The notes under the pieces were generated by a model. That model was not told the DNA's origin. It was given only the letters and a program-made list of their open reading frames with translations, and did not search any database. DNA of 64,000 bases from Spartobacteria bacterium (GTDB taxonomy: Bacteria > Verrucomicrobiota > Verrucomicrobiia > Chthoniobacterales > UBA10450). Made by a program: the position numbers and the translations under genes. Shown here piece after piece: positions 27,031 through 35,195 of the stretch. Numbering within the stretch: the stretch's first letter is position 1; every line of letters begins with the position of its first letter. The stretch is from contig JAJPGZ010000010.1 of NCBI GenBank assembly GCA_021325495.1, positions 372,001 through 436,000 on the forward strand. Direction: 5' to 3'.

Positions 27031-28869
27031 ATGTCGATCTTCGCACAACGCACCGCATTTTTATTTCCGTTGATCGCGCTCGCGATGAGCGCGTCGGCCG
27101 CGACTCCCGCGGTCACAGCCGCGTTAAGCAGCGACCAGGCGATGGTGGGCGAAACCGTGCAAATGCAAGTGCGGGTGAGCGGCGCGCGCAATGCCGATGT
27201 GCCTAACGAGATCGTGGCGGACGGGCTCGAGATTCATCAGACCGGGACCGAGCAGCATTTTGAGATGAACAATCTCAGCATCACGCAAAGCATCGTTTAC
27301 ACTTACACGGTGCTGCCGATGAAGCCGGGCACGTTCAAAATTCCGCCGCAACGAATTCGCGTGAGCGGCAATTCGTTGAGCACGCCGGAGCTGACCTTGC
27401 ACGTCGTCGCCTCCGGCAATCGACAAGCCGGCCCGCAATCGAGCGGCAGCGGCGCGAGCAACGCGAACATCGACACGAACAAACTCGTTAGTGCGGAACT
27501 CATCGTCCCGAAAAAAACCGCATACGTCGGGGAAATGATTCCGGTGGTGATACGCATCGCGACGGCGGCGCGGGTGGCGTCACTCGAACCGCCGGAAATA
27601 ACCGGACAAGGTTTCACGATGCAGAAATTGCAAACGCCGGAGCAACCGCAGATCGAAGTGATCAACGGGCGGCAATGGGAAGTTTATACATTCAAGACCG
27701 CGATCGCGGTGGTTCGTCCGGGCAAACTCGACATCGGCCCGGTCAAGGCGAACGCGCGCATCATCGTGCCCGCGACACAAAGGCCGCGCACGCGTTCGCG
27801 CGGACCGTTCGACATTTTCGACGTCGATCCTTTTTCCGATCGGCTGTTCGATCCGTTCGGGCGGTTAGGCGAACGGCGCGAGGTCACAATCACGAGCGAA
27901 CCGGTTGCGCTCGAAGTAAAACCGTTGCCGGCAAATGCGCCGGCGCAATTCGCGGGCGCGGTCGGAAATTTCACCATGAACGTGGAGGCGAACCCGAAGA
28001 GCGTGCAAACGGGCGACCCGATCACCGTAAGATCGACAATCACCGGCCGCGGCAATTTCGATCGCATCAACGCGCCGTCGCTGGAAGACGAGCGCGGCTG
28101 GCACAAATATCCGCCGAGTTCGAAATTCGAGAAGGACGACGACGTCGGGATCAGCGGCACGAAGACGTTCGAGATGGTGATTTCGCCTAACGAACGCAAA
28201 CCGAATGTTCCGCCGTTTCTCTTCGCCTATTTTGATCCGACGAAGGAGCAGTATATGACGTTGAAGAGCAACGCCATCCCCATTCAGGTGAGCGGCAATG
28301 CGGTGGCGAGCACGACACCGGCGGCGTCGGGAGCAGCAGCGCCGCCGAGGACGGCGGCCACCCCAGAAGCAACTTCGAAGTCGGCGGACATTCTTTACCA
28401 GTTGAACGAGCGGCCGGCGCGGCCGCAATCGTTCACGCCGTTGTTTGCGCGTCCGAATTTCTGGCTCCCGCAAATTGTTCCGTTGCTCGCGCTCATCGGG
28501 TTCATCGGATGGAAAGTGCGTCAGTCGCGAATTGGAAATCGCGAAGCGCAACGCATCGCGGGGTTGCAGCATGAGATGGCGGAGTTGATGCGAAAGTTGC
28601 GACGGAGCGACGTTTCATCGGCGGAATATTTTTCGAATGCATCTCGCGCGGTGCAGGTGAAGACGGCGTTGGCGAAAAAAATCGAGCCGCAGGCAGTAGA
28701 TGTCGATCTTGCGGCGGCAACGTTTCGCCTCGGCGCAAGCGAGCGGGCGCAATTGCAGAAACTTTTCGAGCGCAGCGATGAAGTTCGCTATAGCGGCGCG
28801 CGAAACGGCGACATTTCGCCGGACGCGCGGCGGGAAGTTTTGGAATTGGTGGAGAGTTTGCGCGCATGA
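27031..28869 (+). CDS. batD: BatD-like oxygen-tolerance protein
   Basis: 612 residues. The signal peptide (1-23, MSIFAQRTAFLFPLIALAMS) is followed by a large periplasmic beta-rich region typical of BatD, with TAALSSDQAMVGETVQMQV and later SVQTGDPITVRSTITGRGNF. A C-terminal membrane helix is at about 482-500 (PQIVPLLALIGFIGW), followed by a cytoplasmic tail. The start ATG is the first base triplet of an ATGTCGATCTT copy. It overlaps BatE by 4 bp. Confidence 0.9.
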   Translation: MSIFAQRTAFLFPLIALAMSASAATPAVTAALSSDQAMVGETVQMQVRVSGARNADVPNEIVADGLEIHQTGTEQHFEMNNLSITQSIVYTYTVLPMKPGTFKIPPQRIRVSGNSLSTPELTLHVVASGNRQAGPQSSGSGASNANIDTNKLVSAELIVPKKTAYVGEMIPVVIRIATAARVASLEPPEITGQGFTMQKLQTPEQPQIEVINGRQWEVYTFKTAIAVVRPGKLDIGPVKANARIIVPATQRPRTRSRGPFDIFDVDPFSDRLFDPFGRLGERREVTITSEPVALEVKPLPANAPAQFAGAVGNFTMNVEANPKSVQTGDPITVRSTITGRGNFDRINAPSLEDERGWHKYPPSSKFEKDDDVGISGTKTFEMVISPNERKPNVPPFLFAYFDPTKEQYMTLKSNAIPIQVSGNAVASTTPAASGAAAPPRTAATPEATSKSADILYQLNERPARPQSFTPLFARPNFWLPQIVPLLALIGFIGWKVRQSRIGNREAQRIAGLQHEMAELMRKLRRSDVSSAEYFSNASRAVQVKTALAKKIEPQAVDVDLAAATFRLGASERAQLQKLFERSDEVRYSGARNGDISPDARREVLELVESLRA

Positions 28870-29579
28870 AACTTCTTACAACGATCTTCATCGCAACGTT
28901 GATGGCATCGACCGCATTCGCGCAATTCGAAAAAGCGAACCAGGAATACGCGAACGGGCAGTTCAAGGATGCGGTCGCGGATTACGAACAGCTCGTGCGA
29001 AATGGCGAGTACAGCGCGAATTTGTTTTACGATTTGGGCAACGCCTATTTTCGAACGCAAGATTTCGGGCGCGCGATTTTGAATTACGAACGCGCCCTGG
29101 CGTTAGATCGACATCATGCCGAAGCGCAGGCGAATTTGCGCGTGGCGCGCGATGCGGCGCGCGCGCTCGAAATGCAACCGAGCGGATCGGAAAAAATGAT
29201 GCGGAGCGCGAGCGTGAATCAGTGGACGACCGCGGCGGCGATCGCGGGCTGGATTTTTGTGTTTGCGGTCGCGTATTTGATTTTCTCACGCCGAGCTCGA
29301 GCCGTGATCGCATTGTCGATCTTGTCGTTGTCGATCTTCGTTTGGGCGGCATTTGCGGCGTATGAAACGAGCAAAACGGAAGCGGCGCGCGCAATCGTGA
29401 CGGCAAAGGACGTGAGCGCGCGCGTGGCGACGGCAGACAATGCGAATCGCGTGCTGGCGTTGCCGGTCGGGAGCGAGATCGAAGTGCTGAACAAACGTGG
29501 CGATTGGATTTATGCGGCGCTGCCTAACAATCAACGCGGGTGGATACCGGCAAGCAGCGCCGAGGTTGTTAGGCTTTAG
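28866..29579 (+). CDS. batE: BatE-like TPR and SH3 protein
   Basis: 237 residues. The signal peptide (MKLLTTIFIATLMASTAFAQ) is followed by TPR repeats (about 20-95, LFYDLGNAYFRTQDFGRAIL), two membrane helices (about 120-170) and a bacterial SH3 domain (LPVGSEIEVLNKRGDWIYAA). This order is that of BatE. It is the last gene of the MoxR-Bat operon. A tandem motif pair (29314/29329) encodes ALSILSLSIF in the second membrane helix. Confidence 0.88.
   Translation: MKLLTTIFIATLMASTAFAQFEKANQEYANGQFKDAVADYEQLVRNGEYSANLFYDLGNAYFRTQDFGRAILNYERALALDRHHAEAQANLRVARDAARALEMQPSGSEKMMRSASVNQWTTAAAIAGWIFVFAVAYLIFSRRARAVIALSILSLSIFVWAAFAAYETSKTEAARAIVTAKDVSARVATADNANRVLALPVGSEIEVLNKRGDWIYAALPNNQRGWIPASSAEVVRL
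29314..29338 (+). repeat. Tandem TGTCGATCTT pair (15-bp period) in batE
   Basis: Copies at 29314-29323 and 29329-29338, 5-bp spacer, in membrane-helix codons. Confidence 0.85.
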
Positions 29580-29633
29580 GAATTCTGCCGTTACAATATT
29601 TGCGAGCGGCGCGGTTCGCGGTAGAGGAATTGT

Positions 29634-31049
29634 ATGAAGGCGGAGATGGATGTCGGAACGAACCGGAAGGCGTTCCAGATTAATCTCGACGGAAAAAAGT
29701 ACGGAACGTTCGCGGAAATCGGCGCGGGCCAGGAAGTGGCGCGGCGATTTTTTCAGGTCGGCGGCGCGGCGGGGACGATCGCGAAGACGATGTCGGCTTA
29801 CGACATGACGTTTAGCGACGCGATTTACGGGCCGACGGACCGTTACGTGAGCCGGGTGCGGTTGAACACGATGCTCGATCATGAATACAAACTTTTGATC
29901 GAGCGGCTGGACGCGAAGATGGGAGATCAGCGCCAGTTTTTTGTGTTCGCCGAGACGGTGGCCGCGCGCAGTTTCAAGCAGCATAACGAATCGCACGGGT
30001 GGCTCGGAGTTCGTTTCCAGATCACGCCGCGGAGTGAACCGAGCCAGATCATCATTCATGTGCGAATGCTGGACGAGCAGAACGTCGATCAACAGGAAGC
30101 GCTCGGAGTCATCGGGGTGAATCTGCTCTACGGCGCGTTCTATTATTACAAGGCGCCGGAGCAATTGATCGCGTCGTTAGGGGAAAATCTGGCGCCCGGC
30201 CGGATGGAAGTGGACATGATCAAATTCTCCGGGCCGGCGTACGCTAAGATCGACAATCGCCTCATGGCCTTGCAACTCGTTAGTCAGGGATTGACCGAGG
30301 CGGTGATGTTCACCGCCGAGGGCGAGACGGTGCAACCGGCGGAGGTGTTCTATAAAAAAGCGATCCTGGTGGAGCGCGGAAGTTTCCGGCCGATCACGCA
30401 TGCGACGAACGACATGCTAAGCGGCGCGCGCGAAGTTTTTCTGCAGCGCTGCGGCTGCGGCGAATCAGACCTGGTGGTGTTGATGGAGATGACGCTGGAA
30501 AATTTGCTCGCGGAAGGCGAATTGAACCACGCCGATTTTCTCGCGCGCGCGGAGATCCTGGCGGTGTTAGGCCGGACGGTGTTGATCTCGAAGTTTGGCG
30601 AATACTATCGGCTGGCCGCATATCTCTCGCGTTACACGAATCAGATGATCGGGCTGGTGATGGGCGTGCCGAGTTTGGCGGAAATCTTCGACGAGAAATA
30701 TTATTTGAATCTCGAGGGCGGAATCCTGGAAGCGCTTGGCCGAATGTTTAAGGGCAATTTGAAGTTGTTCGTTTATCCGATGATCGACGAGAAGACGGGC
30801 GAGATCATTACGGCGACGAAGCTGGAGGTGGCGCCGAATTTGCGTTCGCTCTATCAGCATTTGCTCGACAACAAGTACATCGAGGAGATCACGCATTTTC
30901 ATGGGGAGTATTTGCGGATTTATCCGCCGGATGCGCTGGCGAAATTGCAATCGGGCGACGCGGGTTGGGAGCGAATGGTTCCCCCGGAAGTGGTGCAGGT
31001 CATCAAAGAGCGGCAGTTTTTCGGCTATCAAAGACCGGCCGCGGCGTAA
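29634..31049 (+). CDS. Conserved protein of unknown function (471 aa)
   Basis: Unrecognised function. The protein is soluble-looking, with no signal peptide or membrane helix. Its N-terminus (FQINLDGKKYGTFAEIGAGQ) and segments such as HGWLGVRFQI, QQEALGVIGVNLLYGAFYYY and RYTNQMIGLVMGVP look strongly conserved, as in a housekeeping-type family. A CGCGESD segment near residue 280 could bind metal. It lies 55 bp after batE and 64 bp before pilM on the same strand, so it may belong to either operon. Automated labels for such proteins should be treated with caution. Confidence 0.75.
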   Translation: MKAEMDVGTNRKAFQINLDGKKYGTFAEIGAGQEVARRFFQVGGAAGTIAKTMSAYDMTFSDAIYGPTDRYVSRVRLNTMLDHEYKLLIERLDAKMGDQRQFFVFAETVAARSFKQHNESHGWLGVRFQITPRSEPSQIIIHVRMLDEQNVDQQEALGVIGVNLLYGAFYYYKAPEQLIASLGENLAPGRMEVDMIKFSGPAYAKIDNRLMALQLVSQGLTEAVMFTAEGETVQPAEVFYKKAILVERGSFRPITHATNDMLSGAREVFLQRCGCGESDLVVLMEMTLENLLAEGELNHADFLARAEILAVLGRTVLISKFGEYYRLAAYLSRYTNQMIGLVMGVPSLAEIFDEKYYLNLEGGILEALGRMFKGNLKLFVYPMIDEKTGEIITATKLEVAPNLRSLYQHLLDNKYIEEITHFHGEYLRIYPPDALAKLQSGDAGWERMVPPEVVQVIKERQFFGYQRPAAA

Positions 31050-31112
31050 CTTGTCGATCTTGGACGAGGGGAAACGCCGCTCGGCACGCTTCCGGCTACA
31101 AGGTCGAGCGTC

Positions 31113-32195
31113 ATGGCGAGACGTGGCGATTCCGTTATTGGGCTGGACCTGGGAAAACGTGTCTTCAAAGGCGTGGCGTTAAAGCGACGCGGCGACGCGC
31201 GTTTTGTGCTGACGAATTTTGCTTCGCGCGAATTGCCGGCCGAGATCGAGACGCCCGATCAATTAGCGCAGGAAGTCAAAGCGCTGGTGAAAGAACTCGG
31301 CGGCGCGGGCGGAAAAGGATGCGCGGTGGCGTTCTCCGATCCAGGCTCGCTTTTGCGCATCATCGAGCAACCGACAACGCCCGTGGATTTATTGCGAAAC
31401 GCGCTGCGTTTAAACGGGCTCGCGGTCTTGAACCAGGACTGCAAGGAATTCGTTCTCGACGTGACGCTGGCGACGGCAAACAGCGCGAATGATGGATCGA
31501 CATCGACCGATGCGGGCGAGGCGGGATCGGTCGCGGTCCAGAACAACGTCGCTACGAAAACAAAATATTTGGTCGGCGGAATGTTGCGCGAGCAGGTGAA
31601 ACAAGTGACGCAGGCGTTCGGCAAAGCGAAAGTGTCGCCGGACATTTTGCAGCTGGCGCCGGTCTGTTCGTTCAACGCATTCGAGTTCGCGTATCCGGAA
31701 ATTTTCACAAACGACGCATTCCTGTTGCTCGACATGGGCCACTCGCAAAGCACGGTGCTCATCGGCAACAAAGGCGAACTCGTGCTCGTACGCAGCATTG
31801 ATTACGGCGGCAAGGAATTGTCGCAGGCCCTAACGGCGGAAGGCGCGCTCGAGCAGCATGCCGCCTGGACGATGATAACCGAAGGCGACGCGGGCATGGC
31901 GGACATTTGCCGCGGCTCACTCGTTAGGCTGGCGACGGAAGTGCGCAACTCGATTGGATTTTTCGAAGGTCAATGTGAAGAAAGCATTCATCGCATCTTT
32001 GTTTCCGGCGGACTGGCGCGCGCGGAAGCGGTGCTGCAGACCTTGAGCGATGAACTTGGGTTGCCGTGTGAAATTTGGGACCCGCTCGAAACTTGCGAAG
32101 TCGCTTTGCCCGCGGGCAAGCGCAGCTCGCTTCCGCATGAATTTGTCTCGCTCAATGTCGCATGCGGCGCCGCGTTTGAATATTTGAATCACTAA
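31113..32195 (+). CDS. pilM: PilM-like actin-fold ATPase of a type IV pilus or secretion machine
   Basis: 360 residues with the FtsA/PilM fold: phosphate-1 motif SVIGLDLGKRVFKGVAL and phosphate-2 motif AFLLLDMGHSQSTVLIG. PilM binds PilN and forms the cytoplasmic ring of the alignment complex. Two membrane proteins of PilN and PilO size follow immediately, which supports the assignment. The ATG at 31113 puts the conserved DLG near residue 11. The C-terminal half is typical of PilM (RNSIGFFEGQCEESIHRIFV). Confidence 0.85.
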   Translation: MARRGDSVIGLDLGKRVFKGVALKRRGDARFVLTNFASRELPAEIETPDQLAQEVKALVKELGGAGGKGCAVAFSDPGSLLRIIEQPTTPVDLLRNALRLNGLAVLNQDCKEFVLDVTLATANSANDGSTSTDAGEAGSVAVQNNVATKTKYLVGGMLREQVKQVTQAFGKAKVSPDILQLAPVCSFNAFEFAYPEIFTNDAFLLLDMGHSQSTVLIGNKGELVLVRSIDYGGKELSQALTAEGALEQHAAWTMITEGDAGMADICRGSLVRLATEVRNSIGFFEGQCEESIHRIFVSGGLARAEAVLQTLSDELGLPCEIWDPLETCEVALPAGKRSSLPHEFVSLNVACGAAFEYLNH

Positions 32196-32201
32196 CGCGC
32201 G

Positions 32202-32855
32202 ATGGCCCTCCAACTCAATCTTCTGCACGAAGAGATCACCGCGCAACGGCAGCGGCAACGCGATCCACTGAAGATCGGCATGATGATACTCGGCGGTCTC
32301 TTCGCCGTGCTCCTGCTGTATTATTTGTGGAATGCATACCGCACGCTCGCAATCAAAAGCCAATTGGGCGTGGTGGAGCGCGACTGGGCAAAAGTCGAGC
32401 CGTCGGTTACGGCTGCGCAAAAACGCGCCGAAGAGCTCAACAACATCATCAAGACAACCAGGACCCTCGATGAGTACATCGACAATCGCTTTTACTGGGC
32501 GCCGTTTTTGCAAATCGTGTCGCGCTGCGTGGCGCCGAATGCGCAGCTCACCTCGCTCGACGGTGGTGTCGCAGAAGACGGCAAAAGCGTCAGCATCGTG
32601 ATCGATGGCGTGGCCGCCGGACGCGAACCGCGCGCGGCCGCGGAAGATTTGCGGCAAATGTTACTCGAGCAACTCGGACGCGCTTACAGCGATGTAAAAG
32701 TGGAATTTCGCGGACTGGAAGATTTGGATTCGATCGTGAGCGTGGGCGGAGCGAACCTGGCCATGGCTCGCTACAGCATTGGGGTCACATTCAACCCCAC
32801 CGCGCCGAAAGCGGGCGCGAGCGCCCCACCCACCGGCCGGGAGAAGAAACGATGA
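32202..32855 (+). CDS. PilN-like inner-membrane protein
   Basis: 217 residues. A short cytoplasmic N-terminus starts LQLNLLHEEI, matching the NLL-type motif through which PilN contacts PilM. One membrane helix (about 26-45) is followed by a coiled coil and a ferredoxin-like periplasmic domain. It lies 6 bp after pilM and overlaps the next gene by 4 bp (ATGA). The assignment rests on size, topology and position; sequence identity to known PilN is probably low. Confidence 0.75.
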   Translation: MALQLNLLHEEITAQRQRQRDPLKIGMMILGGLFAVLLLYYLWNAYRTLAIKSQLGVVERDWAKVEPSVTAAQKRAEELNNIIKTTRTLDEYIDNRFYWAPFLQIVSRCVAPNAQLTSLDGGVAEDGKSVSIVIDGVAAGREPRAAAEDLRQMLLEQLGRAYSDVKVEFRGLEDLDSIVSVGGANLAMARYSIGVTFNPTAPKAGASAPPTGREKKR

Positions 32856-33418
32856 ACGCTCCGAAATTAAATAAGGACCAAATCCAAAAGATCGTGCTCA
32901 GCGTAATGGGATTCATCTTCCTGCTTTACGTTTACTCGAATTTTTTCCTCGGGCCGCTCCAGCGCAGCCGCGCCTCAATGGTCGCCACCATGCAGGAGAA
33001 ACAAAAAAAGCTCGACCATTCGAAAGAAGATTTGCAGAGAGCGGCCGCGCTCGAACAACAGGCGAAAAACGCGACCACCCGTTTCGCTTCCTTCAAAGCA
33101 TTAATTCCCGAAGGCGCGCCCATCGCCTGGTTTCCGCCGCGGATGAAACTTTTCTTCGCCAATCAACAGATCGACCGGGCCGGCGCGAGACTGGAGGGCA
33201 GTACCGGATTTAAACAACCCGAGCTCGCGAATTGGAACCGCTACAACTGGATCATCGATTTGCCGCAGGCCGAGTACGCCACGCTCGGCAAAGCCATCGC
33301 CGAGCTCGAGAATACCGAGCCGCTGCTCTCCATCACGCACGTCACGATCCATACCCAGCCCGACGCGCAATTTCAGCAGGTCACACTTGCAGCCACGAAT
33401 TACATCTTGAAGAAATGA
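32852..33418 (+). CDS. PilO-like inner-membrane protein
   Basis: 188 residues: short N-terminus, one membrane helix (about 14-32, IVLSVMGFIFLLYVYSNFFL), coiled coil (about 40-75) and a small periplasmic domain. This is PilO topology, and the position after the PilN-like gene agrees. In verrucomicrobia such as Akkermansia a comparable locus encodes the pilus-associated Amuc_1100; relatedness is suggested, not shown. The stop overlaps the next start. Confidence 0.72.
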   Translation: MNAPKLNKDQIQKIVLSVMGFIFLLYVYSNFFLGPLQRSRASMVATMQEKQKKLDHSKEDLQRAAALEQQAKNATTRFASFKALIPEGAPIAWFPPRMKLFFANQQIDRAGARLEGSTGFKQPELANWNRYNWIIDLPQAEYATLGKAIAELENTEPLLSITHVTIHTQPDAQFQQVTLAATNYILKK

Positions 33419-33888
33419 AACGCCTGATTCTTTCGCTCACTTTTGTCCTCGTCGCTGCCGCCGGCGCATTCGCCGCAACTGAAAGTGCGAAGTCGCCCGC
33501 GCCGACAGGTTCGCCCGCAATCGGCGCCACACCGAAAGAAGAGACGGCGCCGATCGAGTTGAAAACCAAATCGCTTTTTGCGATGGAAACGAACGCCCGC
33601 AATCCGTTCTGGCCGATCGGTTGGAAACCGGCCGCGAAAATTTCCGACTCGGCAAACGAACATGGCGGCGGTGACATTTCCGCGACCGCGTTCGTCGTCA
33701 GCTCGATCACGATCGAACACGGCGCCAAGTTCGCCATCGTTAACGGCAAGATCATGCAGGAAGGCCAGCAATTTGGTTTGCAGGTCGGCTCGCAGACTTA
33801 CCAGATCACGCTGAAGAGGATCGAAGATGGCCGCGTCATCGTCGCGCGTCACGATCAGGAACTCGTCGTTCCGCTCCGGCGCAAGTAA
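33415..33888 (+). CDS. Small secreted protein of the pilus locus (PilP-like position)
   Basis: 157 residues from ATG 33415, coupled to the PilO-like gene by ATGA. A signal peptide (about 1-21) precedes a Pro/Ala-rich linker with TEXARNPFWPIG-like sequence (NARNPFWPIGWKP) and a beta-rich C-terminal half (VSSITIEHGAKFAIVNGKIM, then GSQTYQITLKRI). The NPF-type segment and beta domain resemble PilP-type secretin partners or general secretion C-type domains. No secretin gene follows in the window. Function is inferred from position. Confidence 0.65.
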   Translation: MKRLILSLTFVLVAAAGAFAATESAKSPAPTGSPAIGATPKEETAPIELKTKSLFAMETNARNPFWPIGWKPAAKISDSANEHGGGDISATAFVVSSITIEHGAKFAIVNGKIMQEGQQFGLQVGSQTYQITLKRIEDGRVIVARHDQELVVPLRRK

Positions 33889-33912
33889 GATCGACATCGA
33901 CTAAGATCGACA
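33887..33912 (+). repeat. Tandem AAGATCGACA pair (16-bp period) after the pilus locus
   Basis: Copies at 33887-33896 (touching the stop codon) and 33903-33912, 6-bp spacer. Confidence 0.85.
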
Positions 33913-33924
33913 TGATCATTCCGC

Positions 33925-34716
33925 GTGGATCGCGCGGAAAAATATCTGTTCATCATTTGCATGAACAACAGCGGCTCGACTTTGCTCGAGCGCTTGTTGA
34001 GCCACTGCCGCAACGCCGTTGGCTTTCTTCCGCGCGGCGGTCCTAACGAACAGGTCAACGGCCAGCGCTTCGTTAAAGATTTAATGCCGACGCCGCACGG
34101 TCTCGGCGTGCGTCGCGTCTGGAGCGAACAAGCCGCCGCGCTCGAAGACGAATCGCGCTACGACTGGCCCAAAATCAAAGAGCGCTGGCGCGAACAATGG
34201 GCGCTCAATCCGAAATTCGCGACTGCGAATCCGCGCGTCTTTCTCGAGAAATCGCCGCCGAACGTTTATCGCGCTCTCATGTTGCAGAAGAATTTTTCGC
34301 CGGCCGCGTTCATTCTCGTGCAACGCAATCCTTACGCGGTTGCGGAAGGAATTCGCCGACGCGCGCAATTGCCGATCGACCGCTGCATTGCGCATTGGAT
34401 TCGCTGCGCGCAGAAGCAAATCGAGAACGAGCGCACGCTGCAGCCGGCAATCAGTGTCGGCTACGAAGATTTATCGGAGCGGCCTAACGAATGCCAGAAG
34501 GCGATTGTCGATCTTGTCCCCGAGTTGGACGATGTCGATCTTGCGCACGCCATCTCGGCCCACAGCATCGAAGGTCAGTTGCGACAGCCGATCTTGAATT
34601 ACAACGAGCGCCAGATCGCGCAGCTTTCCGCCGACGACATCGCGTCGATCAATGCGCAGCTCGAAAAAGTTCCCGAAGTCATGTCACACTTCGGCTACGA
34701 ATTCATCCGGCGTTAA
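33925..34716 (+). CDS. Sulfotransferase-family protein
   Basis: 263 residues. The N-terminal PAPS-binding-type loop IICMNNSGSTLLERLL (about 10-25) and the second conserved segment FILVQRNPYAVAEGIRRR (about 128-145) match sulfotransferase P-loop and 3'-phosphate motifs. The GTG start at 33925 puts the loop close to the N-terminus. The substrate is unknown (glycan, lipid or small molecule). The 3' end converges with, and overlaps by 4 bp, the minus-strand gene at 34713. Two motif copies (34506, 34533) are translated as VDL and one second-motif copy as PNE. Confidence 0.8.
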   Translation: MDRAEKYLFIICMNNSGSTLLERLLSHCRNAVGFLPRGGPNEQVNGQRFVKDLMPTPHGLGVRRVWSEQAAALEDESRYDWPKIKERWREQWALNPKFATANPRVFLEKSPPNVYRALMLQKNFSPAAFILVQRNPYAVAEGIRRRAQLPIDRCIAHWIRCAQKQIENERTLQPAISVGYEDLSERPNECQKAIVDLVPELDDVDLAHAISAHSIEGQLRQPILNYNERQIAQLSADDIASINAQLEKVPEVMSHFGYEFIRR

Positions 34717-35195
34717 ACGCTCTCCTTTGCGAGAACGGCGTCGACGTCGGACACGAATCCAGGAGGGAAGCCGATGTGTTTGGCGTCACGCCACCAAATC
34801 TCGCCAACCTTCGTTTTAATCAAGCTGCAGAGAAGCGCTCCGCACGACGCTTCGAAAGTTCCTTTCGGAAAAATGCCGCGCTGCGTTCTGTCCCAAATGT
34901 GAAAAGCCGCCCAGGCGTTTTCCTGCAGCATCTGCTCCAGCCGTAACTGATCGGCCGCATCCATCGCGCGCGCTCCGTGCAGTCCATCGGTCATGAGCTC
35001 GGCAATATCGCGGTTCTTCGCAATGGCCATTCGGATCACCGTCCATTGCGCCATGGTGGAGTTATGCTCGTTACGCTGAAGCGCGCCGGTGTTTTGTTTG
35101 ATTTGTAAGGCGACGAAGATCAAAGACGCAATCACGCCGATCGAGGCAACGATTTGCGCAAGATAGGATATTTGTTCGAACGACATCGGTTTCAA
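34713..35195 (-). CDS. Single-helix membrane protein of unknown function
   Basis: 160 residues. One N-terminal membrane helix (about 8-30, ISYLAQIVASIGVIASLIFV) is followed by QIKQNTGALQRNEHNSTMAQ and a helical soluble domain. This layout is common in small membrane proteins of unknown role. The ATG overlaps the stop of the upstream phosphatase-type gene, so the two are probably co-transcribed. Confidence 0.75.
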   Translation of the reverse strand: MKPMSFEQISYLAQIVASIGVIASLIFVALQIKQNTGALQRNEHNSTMAQWTVIRMAIAKNRDIAELMTDGLHGARAMDAADQLRLEQMLQENAWAAFHIWDRTQRGIFPKGTFEASCGALLCSLIKTKVGEIWWRDAKHIGFPPGFVSDVDAVLAKESV

